Shown piece after piece: positions 1 through 8,755 of a stretch of 64,000 nt of DNA. Origin of the DNA: Sphingobacterium haloxyli (GTDB lineage Bacteria > Bacteroidota > Bacteroidia > Sphingobacteriales > Sphingobacteriaceae); the NCBI RefSeq assembly GCF_002980525.1, contig NZ_PVBQ01000007.1, positions 124,001 through 188,000 of the forward strand. The letters run 5' to 3'. Numbering within the stretch: the first letter of the stretch is position 1; every line of letters starts with the position of its first letter. The notes beneath the pieces were generated by a model. The model was given only the letters and a program-made list of their open reading frames with translations, did no database searches and was not told the origin of the DNA. A program made the translations under genes and the position numbers.

Positions 1-30
1 ATGCAAATCATCCACCGGAATAAAAAATAA
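1..30 (+). CDS. Possible 3' end of an upstream gene (BlaI-type repressor?)
   Basis: A short open frame in phase with base 1 ends in TAA at 28-30, eleven bases before the next gene. In Bacteroidota the gene directly upstream of an M56/BlaR1 peptidase is normally a BlaI/MecI-family winged-helix repressor, so this may be its tail. Only nine codons are visible and another frame also ends nearby, so the assignment rests on context alone. Confidence 0.3.
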   Translation: MQIIHRNKK

Positions 31-41
31 AAATGTAAGTT

Positions 42-1412
42 ATGACTTATCTGATCTTAGCGAACTTATCGTTGATATTGTTCTTTGTAATATACAGACT
101 GGTGCTGAAACGTCTTACCTTTTTTCAGTGGAACAGGATCTATCTACTGAGTGCAATAGCTGTTTCATTCGCGATACCGCTGTTACAATTTGTAGATTTG
201 AGCCATCACAGGGAAGTATATCGACCATTGGTGATAATCGATTTTGCAGAAATGCAGACCGTGAGCCTAGCGGATGTGGCGGAACGTAACCATTCTTGGT
301 CCCCTATGGATTGGGTTCGATTGATTTATATCGCAGGTGCAGGATTGATGTTACTTTGGTTAGCTATCCGGTTGTATCGCGTGTTGAGCGCATTTGGAGA
401 TAACACTACAGAACAACGGAGTTATTCTTTTTTCAACCGGGTGTTTATTGCCGAGGATATGCAGCGTCACGACGTAATCGCTTCGCATGAACATATCCAT
501 ATCAAGCAGGGTCACAGTTATGACATTCTGTTTCTCGAAGCCGTGCGTGCGTTCAATTGGTTCAACCCAATTTTTTATTTCTACTTGAAAGAACTTAAGT
601 TTCAACATGAGTGTATAGCCGATGAGGCTTGCGCCAAAGACAAGGTAACTTATGCTGAACTCTTGGTCTCGAATGCAATGCGTGTTTCTCGTAGTGTATT
701 GATGCACGAGTTTTCCAATGAATCATTTTTAAAACAACGTATTATGATGCTATTCAAAAATAAATCGAAGAAAGTAAACCGAATTAGTTACATGATGATC
801 CTGCCTGCCTTGCTATTGATATCTGGAATGGCAGTAGCATTCAACGTCTCTATCAGAGACGCAATGGTGGCTAAGATAGAACATTTGGAACAGTTGGAGG
901 ATATATCATCTAATGAACCACTAACCTCTTTGAATGAGGGGGGGGATGATATTACCCAGCAGCGGGGTACAACGAAACGTAAAGTAGTGAGTCGCTCAGG
1001 GGAAATAATACCCAAAGGAAGCTTCAGTCAAGCGGAACACCAGCGAACCGTTGCAGAAGTTACTATAGTTCCGCAGCAGAAGGAAGATACGGCTCGGGTA
1101 TTTACGGCCGTCGAAGTTAATCCAGAACCAAAGGGAGGTCTAAAAGCCTTTCGTGAATGGGTAGGCGAAAATTATCATTATCCTCAAGTCGCAATAGATG
1201 CAGGTGTAAAAGGGCGGGTTGTCATTTCTTTTATTGTGGAAGCCGATGGCCAGCTAAGTGATTTTAAAATTGTAGAGGATCTTGGTTATGGGACGGGCGA
1301 GGAGGCAATCAAGATTCTTAAGAAAGCCGAGGCTTGGCGGCCAGGAATACAAAATGGTCGAAAAGTGCGTGTCGCTTATACTTTACCTATAAACATGAAT
1401 CTTCAGAAATAG
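42..1412 (+). CDS. M56 family (BlaR1-like) membrane metallopeptidase with C-terminal TonB domain
   Basis: Inner-membrane zinc peptidase of the BlaR1/MecR1 type, 456 residues. Hydrophobic segments lie near residues 3-22, 35-50, 92-110 and 248-268. The zinc motif HEHIH is at residues 149-153 in the cytoplasmic loop, followed by a second HE..AD cluster about 40 residues later. The last ~85 residues form a TonB C-terminal-like domain (GRVVISFIVEADG onward), a common Bacteroidota arrangement in place of the penicillin-binding sensor of true BlaR1. Such proteins are usually partnered with a BlaI repressor that they inactivate by proteolysis, and the upstream stub may be that gene. The signal sensed cannot be told from sequence. 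Confidence 0.85.
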   Translation: MTYLILANLSLILFFVIYRLVLKRLTFFQWNRIYLLSAIAVSFAIPLLQFVDLSHHREVYRPLVIIDFAEMQTVSLADVAERNHSWSPMDWVRLIYIAGAGLMLLWLAIRLYRVLSAFGDNTTEQRSYSFFNRVFIAEDMQRHDVIASHEHIHIKQGHSYDILFLEAVRAFNWFNPIFYFYLKELKFQHECIADEACAKDKVTYAELLVSNAMRVSRSVLMHEFSNESFLKQRIMMLFKNKSKKVNRISYMMILPALLLISGMAVAFNVSIRDAMVAKIEHLEQLEDISSNEPLTSLNEGGDDITQQRGTTKRKVVSRSGEIIPKGSFSQAEHQRTVAEVTIVPQQKEDTARVFTAVEVNPEPKGGLKAFREWVGENYHYPQVAIDAGVKGRVVISFIVEADGQLSDFKIVEDLGYGTGEEAIKILKKAEAWRPGIQNGRKVRVAYTLPINMNLQK

Positions 1413-1468
1413 TATATTCCAACTTATATCATCGAGAGATATGAAGTAAGGAAATCGAGGATAAATAC

Positions 1469-1500
1469 ATAATCAAGGTGGGGTATTGCACCTTGATTAT
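1469..1500. terminator. Bidirectional hairpin between convergent genes
   Basis: A perfect 12-bp inverted repeat, ATAATCAAGGTG and CACCTTGATTAT, with an 8-base loop. It lies between the convergent M56 gene and cbpM. No strong T-run follows on either strand, but position and stem quality favour a shared terminator. Confidence 0.65.
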
Positions 1501-1505
1501 CAACT

Positions 1506-1787
1506 TTACTCTCGTATCTGCATGCGTAATAACCTGATTTCTTCTTGCAGTTGTTCTATTCTATGTAAAAGATGCTGTGTAACCTCTATACCCTGTAAGT
1601 TGATTTCCAGATCATAATGCCAAGTAGCAAATTGCTCCAATGCTTTCAGTTCTTCTTCTTTAACGAATTCCTCCTCGTCTTGTACCACTACTTCAATCAA
1701 ACCAGTTCGAGACAGATTTTGAATGAACTGTCGCTCTATTTTGTGGGATTGGCAAACATCTATTATCCTTATTAACGTCCTTTCCAT
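1506..1787 (-). CDS. cbpM: CbpM-like chaperone modulator
   Basis: Small protein of 93 residues of the CbpM/MerR-like type. The N-terminal part (about 1-55) looks like a MerR-type helix-turn-helix remnant, with a segment on disputing hydrophobic and acidic residues. The C-terminal part (about 65-93) is a Leu/Gln/Glu-rich coiled coil. In E. coli CbpM binds the J-domain of CbpA and inhibits it. Here the gene starts 3 bases after the end of a CbpA-like J protein, the same pairing, so the two are almost certainly co-transcribed and functionally linked. Confidence 0.8.
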   Translation of the reverse strand: MERTLIRIIDVCQSHKIERQFIQNLSRTGLIEVVVQDEEEFVKEEELKALEQFATWHYDLEINLQGIEVTQHLLHRIEQLQEEIRLLRMQIRE

Positions 1788-1790
1788 AGC

Positions 1791-2708
1791 TTATTTTTTT
1801 AGATTGGCCAATTGTTGAAACAGTTCTTTTTCTTTATCGCTGAGATTAGTCGGGAGTTTCACATGCAACGTTACATACAAATCCCCAAACTGTTCGTCTT
1901 TTTTGTATACAGGAAAACCTTTCCCTTTTAGACGAATTTTAGTCTCATTTTGCGTTTCCGGCTTAATCTTAACTTTGATTTTTCCTGCAAATGTTTCCAC
2001 TATGGTTTCTCCGCCTAAAAGTGCTGTATATAAATCGATATCTTGTGTGGTGTAAAGGTCATTCCCTTTGCGCTGAAAACGAGGGTCTGGTAAAATATTA
2101 AATTCGATATAAAGGTCGCCACTCGGGCCACCGTTAACCCCTTCGCTACCTTGCCCGGCGAGTTTGATTTTTTGTCCGTTTTCTACGCCAGCAGGAATCG
2201 TAATCCGAATATTTTTACCGTTTACGGTAAAAATTTGTTGATGCGTAGTATAGGCTTGCTGTAGAGTTAGTTCCAGTATCGAATGATAGTCGTTTCCTCT
2301 AAACTTGGTTTGTCTGCCACCGCCCCGACGGCTCCCGAACATTTGCTCGAAAAAATCTGAAAACTCCCCTGTATCGTAATTTCCCGAATAGTCAAAATCG
2401 AAACCTTCAAATGGGTTTCCTGTCCTCCCTCCGTCGGCGTCATGATTACGCTGTTGCTGTTGGGCTTGTTCATAAGCTTCTCCATGCTTCCAGTGCTCAC
2501 CATACTGGTCATATTTTTTCCGTTTTTCCGGATCAGTTAAGACCTCGTTTGCCTCGTTGATTTCTTGAAATCTTTTTTTAGCATCCTCATCATTTGGGTT
2601 CAGATCCGGATGATATTTTCGGGCGAGTTTTCTATACGCTTTCTTAATATCATCTTGGGAGGCATTTTTCTTGAGCCCCAACACCTTATAATAGTCTACA
2701 AAAGCCAT
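1791..2708 (-). CDS. cbpA: CbpA-like DnaJ-family co-chaperone
   Basis: J-domain protein of 305 residues. It has an N-terminal J-domain (1-70) with the HPD motif (YHPDLNPN), a Gly/Phe-rich linker (about 95-130), and the two beta-sandwich client-binding domains typical of DnaJ C-termini (about 140-300). It lacks the four CxxCxGxG zinc repeats of DnaJ proper, which makes it CbpA-type. It would stimulate the DnaK ATPase. The gene for its modulator CbpM follows at once. A short palindrome, TTATGTT and AACATAA around 2716-2735, lies just upstream of the start and could be a regulatory site, but I cannot assign it. Confidence 0.9.
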   Translation of the reverse strand: MAFVDYYKVLGLKKNASQDDIKKAYRKLARKYHPDLNPNDEDAKKRFQEINEANEVLTDPEKRKKYDQYGEHWKHGEAYEQAQQQQRNHDADGGRTGNPFEGFDFDYSGNYDTGEFSDFFEQMFGSRRGGGRQTKFRGNDYHSILELTLQQAYTTHQQIFTVNGKNIRITIPAGVENGQKIKLAGQGSEGVNGGPSGDLYIEFNILPDPRFQRKGNDLYTTQDIDLYTALLGGETIVETFAGKIKVKIKPETQNETKIRLKGKGFPVYKKDEQFGDLYVTLHVKLPTNLSDKEKELFQQLANLKK

Positions 2709-2764
2709 ATACTTATTATGTTGTAATTAACATAACAAGAGGAAGAAGTTTTTTGTTTTTATTG

Positions 2765-3541
2765 CTATGGCAGGATTACAACATCTACATTTTTTCCCGC
2801 AAATTCTTTTGCAAAGTACTGTTTGTCACCGGAAACGATAAGATTGTTTACCTGATTGATAACACCTTGGTTTTTAGAGGAAACTGTACTTCTTTCTTTT
2901 AAGGATACCATCAAGGAGTCTGCTTCTACAGATGCATCATAATTTAATACGGCATTTTCCAACTTTACCGTAGCCTTCTTTATTTCTAACTTACTCAGTC
3001 TAACATTAGAGCGATCCGCTGCAAGCAGATTAAGATGAGAAATACTATCCAATTTTTCACGGTTATACCAGTTATCACCTAAGTTTAGGCTGCTACTTTC
3101 TTGCACATCAATAGAAAGTCTATCTTGATTTATGCCCATGATAAAAGCATTTTCTTGACGTAGAATTATCTGTTCAATTGGAGTTTGTTGTCTTATATTT
3201 ATCGTATTATAATTATTTGTTGTATAGATAAATAGCGTATCGTTTTTGATTTCATGCGTAAAATTTTGTGGAGTCATACTAAAAAGACTGGGGTGCTCAG
3301 TCTTTTGAATATGTATATAAGTACGGGATGCCGTGCCGTTACCGATCACTTTTAAGTATCTAGCAGGCTGGGAAAGTTCGTGTGTTACTTTCAAGTCGTA
3401 CTGTTTCATCCATAATTTCGATAAGGTATTAATGGGCTGGTTCTCATGTGTCATTTTCACGTTGCCCATCGATCCGAAAAAGACAGCACTAAGTGTAGCT
3501 AGCAATACAGTTAATGCAAATAGTGTATGTGATGTTTTCAT
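2765..3541 (-). CDS. Exported protein with adhesin/auto-transporter-like beta-helix (DUF2807-like)
   Basis: 258 residues with an N-terminal hydrophobic segment (about 6-24) that could be a signal peptide or anchor. The rest is rich in short Asn/Asp/Ser beta-strand repeats (for example about residues 120-250), resembling the putative auto-transporter adhesin head family often found in Bacteroidota. It is the last gene of the GntR-ABC operon, 1 base after the regulator, so expression should follow the operator at 5565-5590. Its function is unknown, but location with an ABC transporter suggests an envelope role. The family assignment is by pattern only. Confidence 0.6.
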   Translation of the reverse strand: MKTSHTLFALTVLLATLSAVFFGSMGNVKMTHENQPINTLSKLWMKQYDLKVTHELSQPARYLKVIGNGTASRTYIHIQKTEHPSLFSMTPQNFTHEIKNDTLFIYTTNNYNTINIRQQTPIEQIILRQENAFIMGINQDRLSIDVQESSSLNLGDNWYNREKLDSISHLNLLAADRSNVRLSKLEIKKATVKLENAVLNYDASVEADSLMVSLKERSTVSSKNQGVINQVNNLIVSGDKQYFAKEFAGKNVDVVILP

Positions 3542-3542
3542 G

Positions 3543-3899
3543 TTATTTCTGTTTTTGATAGTACGAATTGATTTCTTCGATCGATATGCCTAATAACTCG
3601 ATAGTATTAAAGAATTGTGGTAAATCGACATCGATGAATTGCTTTTTCTTTACGGAAGTGATAGATTTTTTTGCATCTTTTGACACGAAAAAGCCGAGCC
3701 CCCGCTTGTTATAAATAATATCCTGTTGCTGCAGTATATCATATGCGCGCATCGCGGTATTGGGGTTTACTTCTAACTCACCTCCCAAATCACGTACAGA
3801 GGGGATTTTTTGGTCGGCGGACCATTCCCCTTTTAAAATTTTTTCCATTACAAACTCTGTGATTTGTATATATATCGCTTTTTCGCTTTTGAATTGCAT
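3543..3899 (-). CDS. GntR family regulator, YtrA subfamily
   Basis: 118 residues, the short form of GntR regulators. The winged helix-turn-helix occupies about residues 10-75 (the SVRDLGGELEVNPNTAMRAY stretch is the recognition region) and is followed by a short helical tail instead of a ligand-binding domain. This architecture is the YtrA subfamily, which typically regulates ABC transporter operons that include its own gene. It sits 2 bases after the permease gene, third in a four-gene operon. The 10-bp-arm palindrome at 5565-5590 upstream of the operon is its likely operator, giving negative autoregulation. The inducer is unknown. Confidence 0.85.
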   Translation of the reverse strand: MQFKSEKAIYIQITEFVMEKILKGEWSADQKIPSVRDLGGELEVNPNTAMRAYDILQQQDIIYNKRGLGFFVSKDAKKSITSVKKKQFIDVDLPQFFNTIELLGISIEEINSYYQKQK

Positions 3900-3901
3900 G
3901 G

Positions 3902-4717
3902 TTAAATTTCTTTTTCTTTGAGTTTATGATAAAAAGTAGCCATTGCTAGATACCAGTAGCTTGCTAAGAGGAGAATAGTAAGCGTGAGCGGGAAAACACC
4001 TTGTATCGGAATAGAAATATGGGAAGTTTCGTGGGCGAATAGCCAGCGAAGAAAGAATGCAAGCGTTATCATGATAATGACGAGAAGACCTAAAAATAAT
4101 ATAACGCTGTTTTTTCTGAAAAAGACTAAGGATAAGAAATAAAGCGGTAGGAGCAATAGAATCATCATAAAAGCTATACCCAAAATATTTATCTGGATAG
4201 GAAACAAGACGGTCTGGCGGCTGATATTCGGATATAGGTCGCCTTGTGCCTCCAAATACCGAATAGCCTCTTCGTAATATAGTTTATTGAACCAAGCAAC
4301 TATGACATGGTCGTAAAGTGTAAAACAAGCGACGCCGAGACAAGTAATGCCAATAACAAATAGGGTCAATCCCAATGTCCTCTCCAAACGGGTTATAGGA
4401 GTTAAATTTGTCCGTTCGGATTTGTTTAATCTGTCGAGGAGTGGTTTCGTGCAAATAACCAAATAGATCGGGATAATAAATAAGATGAATACGCGCTGTG
4501 TCGTATAAGTAGCTAATAGCGCCTTTGACCATGCCTCTTTCGTAGAGAATGCTTTAGGATTAAACCACTTCTCATAGAATATGCCGCCTGGCCATAAATA
4601 ATATATAGCAAAGCAAAATAATATAATCAGTGGAAAAGAGTATACCAATATCCGGTTAGAAATCCAAAGCTCTTTTAGTGCTATAACTAGTCGTATTCCA
4701 CTTACGTGCTTATTCAT
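3902..4717 (-). CDS. ABC transporter permease-like membrane protein
   Basis: 271 residues with about six hydrophobic segments (roughly residues 25-44, 72-92, 118-140, 175-197, 203-225 and 240-260), the layout of an ABC-2-type permease. It overlaps the preceding ATPase gene by 8 bases and precedes the GntR gene, so it should form the membrane half of that ABC complex. No substrate can be inferred. YtrA-type operons in other bacteria are often induced by cell-envelope stress, but that is only family knowledge. Confidence 0.7.
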   Translation of the reverse strand: MNKHVSGIRLVIALKELWISNRILVYSFPLIILFCFAIYYLWPGGIFYEKWFNPKAFSTKEAWSKALLATYTTQRVFILFIIPIYLVICTKPLLDRLNKSERTNLTPITRLERTLGLTLFVIGITCLGVACFTLYDHVIVAWFNKLYYEEAIRYLEAQGDLYPNISRQTVLFPIQINILGIAFMMILLLLPLYFLSLVFFRKNSVILFLGLLVIIMITLAFFLRWLFAHETSHISIPIQGVFPLTLTILLLASYWYLAMATFYHKLKEKEI

Positions 4718-5552
4718 GATTTTGGAAATTAATGTTGGTGAATTTTTTTAATAAATCGGGTTGGCGGGAGATCGCATTGAAAAATAATTCAATGTCGAAC
4801 GAAGAAGCTTCGTCATCTGTATTTGGCAGGATATTGTTATTACCGTTTAAACCAGCTTCCGAATAAAGCGCGTTCGGATAGGTTCCCGGTTGAAATTTTA
4901 TCTTCCTGCTCAGCTCATATAGCGACTCATCCAACACGAGGCGCTGCTCCTGTAGAATTAGGAGATGATCAATTAAATTGTGAATGTCCCGAATTTGATG
5001 TGTAGATATGATGACCGTTTTTTCGGAAGATATATGTCGGGCCATTAGCTTGCGAAATTGTGTTTTGGAAGGGATATCCAATCCGTTAGTGGGTTCGTCC
5101 ATCAATAGCAAACTTGTATTGGTTGCTAGAGCGAAAGCAATATTTACTTTTTTGCGTTGTCCATAAGACAATGATTTTATTTTTTCTCTCCGATCTACTT
5201 GGAACGCAGCCAGAATACTGTCGAAATAGGATTGATCGAACTTGCGATACAACGGACTATAAGTATCTAGAAAATTAGAGATAGTCCAAGGCGGTAAATC
5301 CACCTCGTCTGTCACGAAATACACGTCCGATAAGAATGTGACCTCACGCTTTGACGGCATGAAACCGTTTGTTTCTACGGTTCCAGTTTTTGGAAATAAC
5401 AACCCGCAGATGAGTTTGAGGAATGTCGTTTTTCCGACACCGTTCAGCCCTAATAGACCATAGATGTGGCCGGCTGAAAGCGCGGCACTGATATTATCAA
5501 AGATGCCCACGTTGTTTTTGTAGTGGAAAGAGAGATTATTGATTTCTATCAT
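4710..5552 (-). CDS. ABC transporter ATP-binding protein
   Basis: 280 residues. Walker A is GLNGVGKTT (about residues 35-43), the signature is LSYGQRKK, Walker B is LLLMDEPTNGLD, and an H-loop STHQ follows. The last ~70 residues form a variable tail without recognisable domain. It is the first gene of a four-gene operon (ATPase, permease, GntR regulator, exported protein). A canonical promoter and palindromic operator lie just upstream. Together with the overlapping permease gene it forms an ABC-2-like exporter of unknown substrate. Confidence 0.9.
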   Translation of the reverse strand: MIEINNLSFHYKNNVGIFDNISAALSAGHIYGLLGLNGVGKTTFLKLICGLLFPKTGTVETNGFMPSKREVTFLSDVYFVTDEVDLPPWTISNFLDTYSPLYRKFDQSYFDSILAAFQVDRREKIKSLSYGQRKKVNIAFALATNTSLLLMDEPTNGLDIPSKTQFRKLMARHISSEKTVIISTHQIRDIHNLIDHLLILQEQRLVLDESLYELSRKIKFQPGTYPNALYSEAGLNGNNNILPNTDDEASSFDIELFFNAISRQPDLLKKFTNINFQNHE

Positions 5553-5564
5553 AATAAAATAATT

Positions 5565-5590
5565 TAGTGTATTAGTATATTAATACACTA
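5565..5590 (-). promoter_or_regulatory. Palindromic operator for the GntR/YtrA regulator
   Basis: Perfect 10-bp inverted repeat TAGTGTATTA and TAATACACTA around a 6-base centre. It begins 13 bases upstream of the ATPase start codon and directly follows the -7 element, so a bound repressor would cover the transcription start. YtrA-type GntR proteins bind long palindromes of this sort, and the regulator is encoded in the same operon. Confidence 0.8.
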
Positions 5591-5620
5591 CAAATATAAG
5601 AGGGAAGATTGAAAATGCAA
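5591..5620 (-). promoter_or_regulatory. Bacteroidota promoter of the GntR-ABC operon
   Basis: On the minus strand TTG (5620-5618) is followed by exactly 19 bases and then TATATTTG (5598-5591), matching the Bacteroidota primary-sigma consensus TTG-N19-TAnnTTTG. The operator palindrome abuts its downstream edge. Confidence 0.8.
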
Positions 5621-5634
5621 GAAATAATAAAAAA

Positions 5635-5665
5635 AAACGTCTCACAGTCAAACTGTGAGACGTTT
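5635..5665 (-). terminator. Rho-independent terminator of the aldo/keto reductase gene
   Basis: A 14-bp perfect stem, AAACGTCTCACAGT and ACTGTGAGACGTTT, with a 3-base loop. On the minus strand it is followed by a run of T (plus-strand A-run 5626-5637), 18 bases after the reductase stop codon. Confidence 0.9.
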
Positions 5666-5683
5666 ATCTAAAGGTAGGCGTAT

Positions 5684-6673
5684 CTAAAAACTGTCCACCA
5701 ATTGATTTATCGTCTCGATTTCTTCTACTGTCAGTTGAATGTCGATGCTCTTTGCATTTTGGAGCGCCTGCTGCGCATTTCGAGCGCCGGCTAATGCTAT
5801 GGTAATCCCTTGCCGCTCAATCGTCCACCGTAATACTAACTGGCCTAAAGAAGCACTTTTACTAGCGGCGATAGGTTTTATCTTTTCTAAGAGCACATTT
5901 GTTTTATCAATAAAGTCAGGCTGGAAATGCGGCGAAGATGCGCGATGGTCGCCTTCCTGAAAAGTATAGCCTGGATGGATCTTACCCGTTAATAATCCGC
6001 GTTGAAGGGGGCTATACGCTAAAATGGCTTTATCATATTCCATACAATACGGAACGGTTTCCGCTTCAATTCCGCGGTTAACCATGCTGAATGGAACTTG
6101 ATTGGAGACGAGATTTACGATTTGTTCTGCTTCAGCCATTTGTGCGCTAGAGTAATTGCATACGCCGGCGTAACGAACCTTTCCTTGTTCTATTAACCGA
6201 GAGACAGCTTCGAAAGTTTCCGAAATGGGGGTAGTTGAATCCGGCCAGTGGATCTGATACAAATCGATATAGTCTGTTCCCAAACGTTTCAAGCTCTGTT
6301 CACATTCATATATAACACTCTCTTTTCCAGCATATCTATAGACGTCCAACGGCTTTCCGTCGTTGTCCTGAGTATGCATGGCGAAATCACCTTTCGCGGA
6401 AGCTAAATCCCACCGCATCCCAAACTTCGTCAAGAGCTGTATCTTATCACGTGATATATTTCGTATCGCCTCACCAACGATGTCTTCGCTCGTCCCCTGT
6501 CCATATATAGGGGCGGTATCGATAGAAGTTACACCCACATCATAGGAAGCTTGAATTGCTTCTATAGCTTCTTTTCTATCGGTCGAGCCCCACATCCATC
6601 CTCCGGCAGCCCAAGCTCCAAAGGTAATGGCAGACACTTTCAAGTCACTATTGCCTAAGTTTCTATACACCAT
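5684..6673 (-). CDS. Aldo/keto reductase
   Basis: 329 residues, full length for the family. The catalytic tetrad can be followed: Asp and Tyr in SIDTAPIYGQG (about 50-60), Lys in LLTKFGMRW (about 82) and His in YQIHWPD (about 142). The NADP-binding end is visible as IALAGARNAQQALQNA near 300. It resembles the YhdN/Tas-like group that reduces aldehydes with NADPH, but the substrate is not determinable. The gene begins 18 bases after the M28 peptidase gene and ends before a strong terminator, so it closes the tatC-rpiB-M28 operon. Confidence 0.9.
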   Translation of the reverse strand: MVYRNLGNSDLKVSAITFGAWAAGGWMWGSTDRKEAIEAIQASYDVGVTSIDTAPIYGQGTSEDIVGEAIRNISRDKIQLLTKFGMRWDLASAKGDFAMHTQDNDGKPLDVYRYAGKESVIYECEQSLKRLGTDYIDLYQIHWPDSTTPISETFEAVSRLIEQGKVRYAGVCNYSSAQMAEAEQIVNLVSNQVPFSMVNRGIEAETVPYCMEYDKAILAYSPLQRGLLTGKIHPGYTFQEGDHRASSPHFQPDFIDKTNVLLEKIKPIAASKSASLGQLVLRWTIERQGITIALAGARNAQQALQNAKSIDIQLTVEEIETINQLVDSF

Positions 6674-6691
6674 ATCTGTTTGTTTTTTCGC

Positions 6692-8257
6692 TTACTGCTT
6701 GTTTGAATCAACGGGTAATCGCTTGTCACGATTCGCTATTTCCCAAGCAACGTGGAAAATCAGTTTTGCCCGTTTTACCATCATCGGGAAGTCGATTTTG
6801 TCAACCGTATCTTCGGGCGTGTGGTAGTGTGGGTGCAACCCCGAGAAAAAGAACGCGGACGGAACACCCTTTTCAGCAAAGTTATAATGGTCTGAACGGT
6901 AATATAGACGCAGGGGATCGCTAGGGTCATCATACATATAATCCAGCTCCATCTGCGTATATGTCTGGTTTGCGGCTTCAGTAATCTGTTTTAATTCAGA
7001 GCTTAATTTATCCAATCCGATGGCGTGGATGTAATTATGGTTTCCGTTCAAATGCTTGTCGTCTATACGTCCAATCATGTCCATGTTGATACAGGCAACC
7101 GTGTTTTCCAGCGGGAAGATTGGATTCTCAACATAAAATTTTGAGCCTAACAATCCCTTTTCCTCGGCAGCAAGACCAATAAACAATAAGCTTCTTCGGG
7201 GACCTTTGCCGTCTTCCTTTGCTTTAGCGAAGGCACGGGCAAGCTCGATGACACCTACTGTACCCGAACCATTATCATCCGCTCCAGGGAAAAATGTACC
7301 ATCAGGCAGTATCCCGTCATGGTCATAGTGCCCTACGACAACGACAATCTCATCTTTTAAGTCCGAACCTTCCAATAAGCCAAGTACATTGGGATCTGAA
7401 AATTTCTCTTTCGTGATTCCCATTTCGGCATCCACTTTTGCGGGGATGGTGAAAGTCGAAGGATTGTTTTTCTGTTGTTCAAGGCTGGTTTGCTGTTTTT
7501 CCAATAGCTCATTTGCGGCCTTTGACGAAATGTTGACCACCGGAGCTTGGCTAGTACCCGATACAGCGGCATTACCATCATCCAACGAGAATCGGCCACT
7601 TGTTAAGCGTTTCCCGAATCGCGCCATATTTTCGTCAACGTAGTCGCCCGTCGCCAAAATCATTTTTGGATTATGCTTTAGAAGCTCCTGCACGCGCTTA
7701 AATCGGCTACTGGCCCATTCCGACATTTTCTTAGTACCTGTAACAATAGAATTTCCGTTCGCATCTTTCGGTTCTCCTTCATTGATAACTAAGACCACTT
7801 TATCACGGATATCGATATTGGCTAGGTCATTATGTACTTTGTCCTGGATTCCGTATCCAACAAATACGATGTCATCCGCATGGTAGATGGTCTGTTTATT
7901 ATCACCCTGTACAAAGAAGTCTTTACCGTTTTGATAAGGCTTGCCGTTCACGACAAACTTTTCTGCCTGATAGGAAACTCTTGTTAGATTTACCGGTTGA
8001 AAATAGTCGCCATTCACCGGGGCCGTCAAGCCGTACGACCTAAACTGTTCAGCAAGATAATGTGCTGTTTTTTCACCTCCTTTTTGACCTGTTCCTCGTC
8101 CTTCAAATTCCGGCGACGCCAACAATGTCAAATGTGCCCTTGTGGTTTCTTCTGTCACGAGATCCGCGTATTTGAGCTGTACCCGATCTTGTTGGGCTAT
8201 TGCACAACTATGGAGTACAGGGACAAATAAAAATGCGGTAATCCAATTTTTTATCAT
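6692..8257 (-). CDS. M28 family zinc aminopeptidase, exported
   Basis: Secreted or lipid-anchored M28 metallopeptidase of 521 residues from the ATG at 8257, where a signal sequence MIKNWITAFLFVPVLHSC begins. A longer frame to 8299 adds 14 unlikely residues. The LHSC sequence could be a weak lipobox. The zinc ligands are visible in order: GHYDHDG, PGADDNGSG, AAEEKG, INMDMIG and SDHYNF. A protease-associated (PA) type insert probably lies between about residues 110 and 290. It would release N-terminal amino acids in the periplasm or outside. It follows rpiB by 50 bases and precedes the aldo/keto reductase. Confidence 0.9.
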   Translation of the reverse strand: MIKNWITAFLFVPVLHSCAIAQQDRVQLKYADLVTEETTRAHLTLLASPEFEGRGTGQKGGEKTAHYLAEQFRSYGLTAPVNGDYFQPVNLTRVSYQAEKFVVNGKPYQNGKDFFVQGDNKQTIYHADDIVFVGYGIQDKVHNDLANIDIRDKVVLVINEGEPKDANGNSIVTGTKKMSEWASSRFKRVQELLKHNPKMILATGDYVDENMARFGKRLTSGRFSLDDGNAAVSGTSQAPVVNISSKAANELLEKQQTSLEQQKNNPSTFTIPAKVDAEMGITKEKFSDPNVLGLLEGSDLKDEIVVVVGHYDHDGILPDGTFFPGADDNGSGTVGVIELARAFAKAKEDGKGPRRSLLFIGLAAEEKGLLGSKFYVENPIFPLENTVACINMDMIGRIDDKHLNGNHNYIHAIGLDKLSSELKQITEAANQTYTQMELDYMYDDPSDPLRLYYRSDHYNFAEKGVPSAFFFSGLHPHYHTPEDTVDKIDFPMMVKRAKLIFHVAWEIANRDKRLPVDSNKQ

Positions 8258-8307
8258 AATCAACAAAAATATCTTTTTAGTATCCAATCTAGCTACCAAT
8301 GGTTACA

Positions 8308-8745
8308 CTACATGCAAGCAATCTTATTTACACGTGTGGCATGTCTGCCCCCTTCAAAATCGGTAGTCAGAAATGTTTTTACTATTTTTTTTGCCAGTTC
8401 AAGGTCGATAAAGCGCGCAGGAACACACACAATATTCGCATCGTTATGTTGTCTCGCAAGAGCTGATATTTCGTTTTGCCAGGCAATCGCTGCCCGAATA
8501 CCTTGATGTTTATTCGCAGTGATAGCTACGCCGTTTGCGCTACCACAGATTAATACCCCTAATTCGTTTTGACCTTTTTCAACGCTAGTAGCTACCGGAT
8601 GTGCAAAATCAGGATAATCTACGGACTCGGCTGTTGGAGCGCCGAAATCTTCTACTGTGTAACCTTCATCTTTGAGAAATTCAAGCACAGCCGTTTTATA
8701 TTCAAATCCAGCGTGGTCACTTCCTATTGCAATTTTTTTAGACAT
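8308..8745 (-). CDS. rpiB: Ribose-5-phosphate isomerase B
   Basis: 145 residues from the ATG at 8745; an upstream in-frame start at 8808 would overlap tatC and add 21 Lys/Asn-rich residues, so it is rejected. Interconverts ribose 5-phosphate and ribulose 5-phosphate in the pentose phosphate pathway. Key motifs are GSDHAG near the N-terminus, and the catalytic cysteine region LICGSANGVAI with the following RAAIAW stretch. The length is normal for RpiB. It lies 10 bases after the tatC stop codon and so is probably co-transcribed. Confidence 0.93.
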   Translation of the reverse strand: MSKKIAIGSDHAGFEYKTAVLEFLKDEGYTVEDFGAPTAESVDYPDFAHPVATSVEKGQNELGVLICGSANGVAITANKHQGIRAAIAWQNEISALARQHNDANIVCVPARFIDLELAKKIVKTFLTTDFEGGRHATRVNKIACM

Positions 8746-8755
8746 GGCCTTTGTT

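Noticed and set aside
8258-8299. Longer N-terminus for the M28 peptidase
   Set aside because: It would add 14 residues before a clean signal peptide; the ATG at 8257 is preferred.
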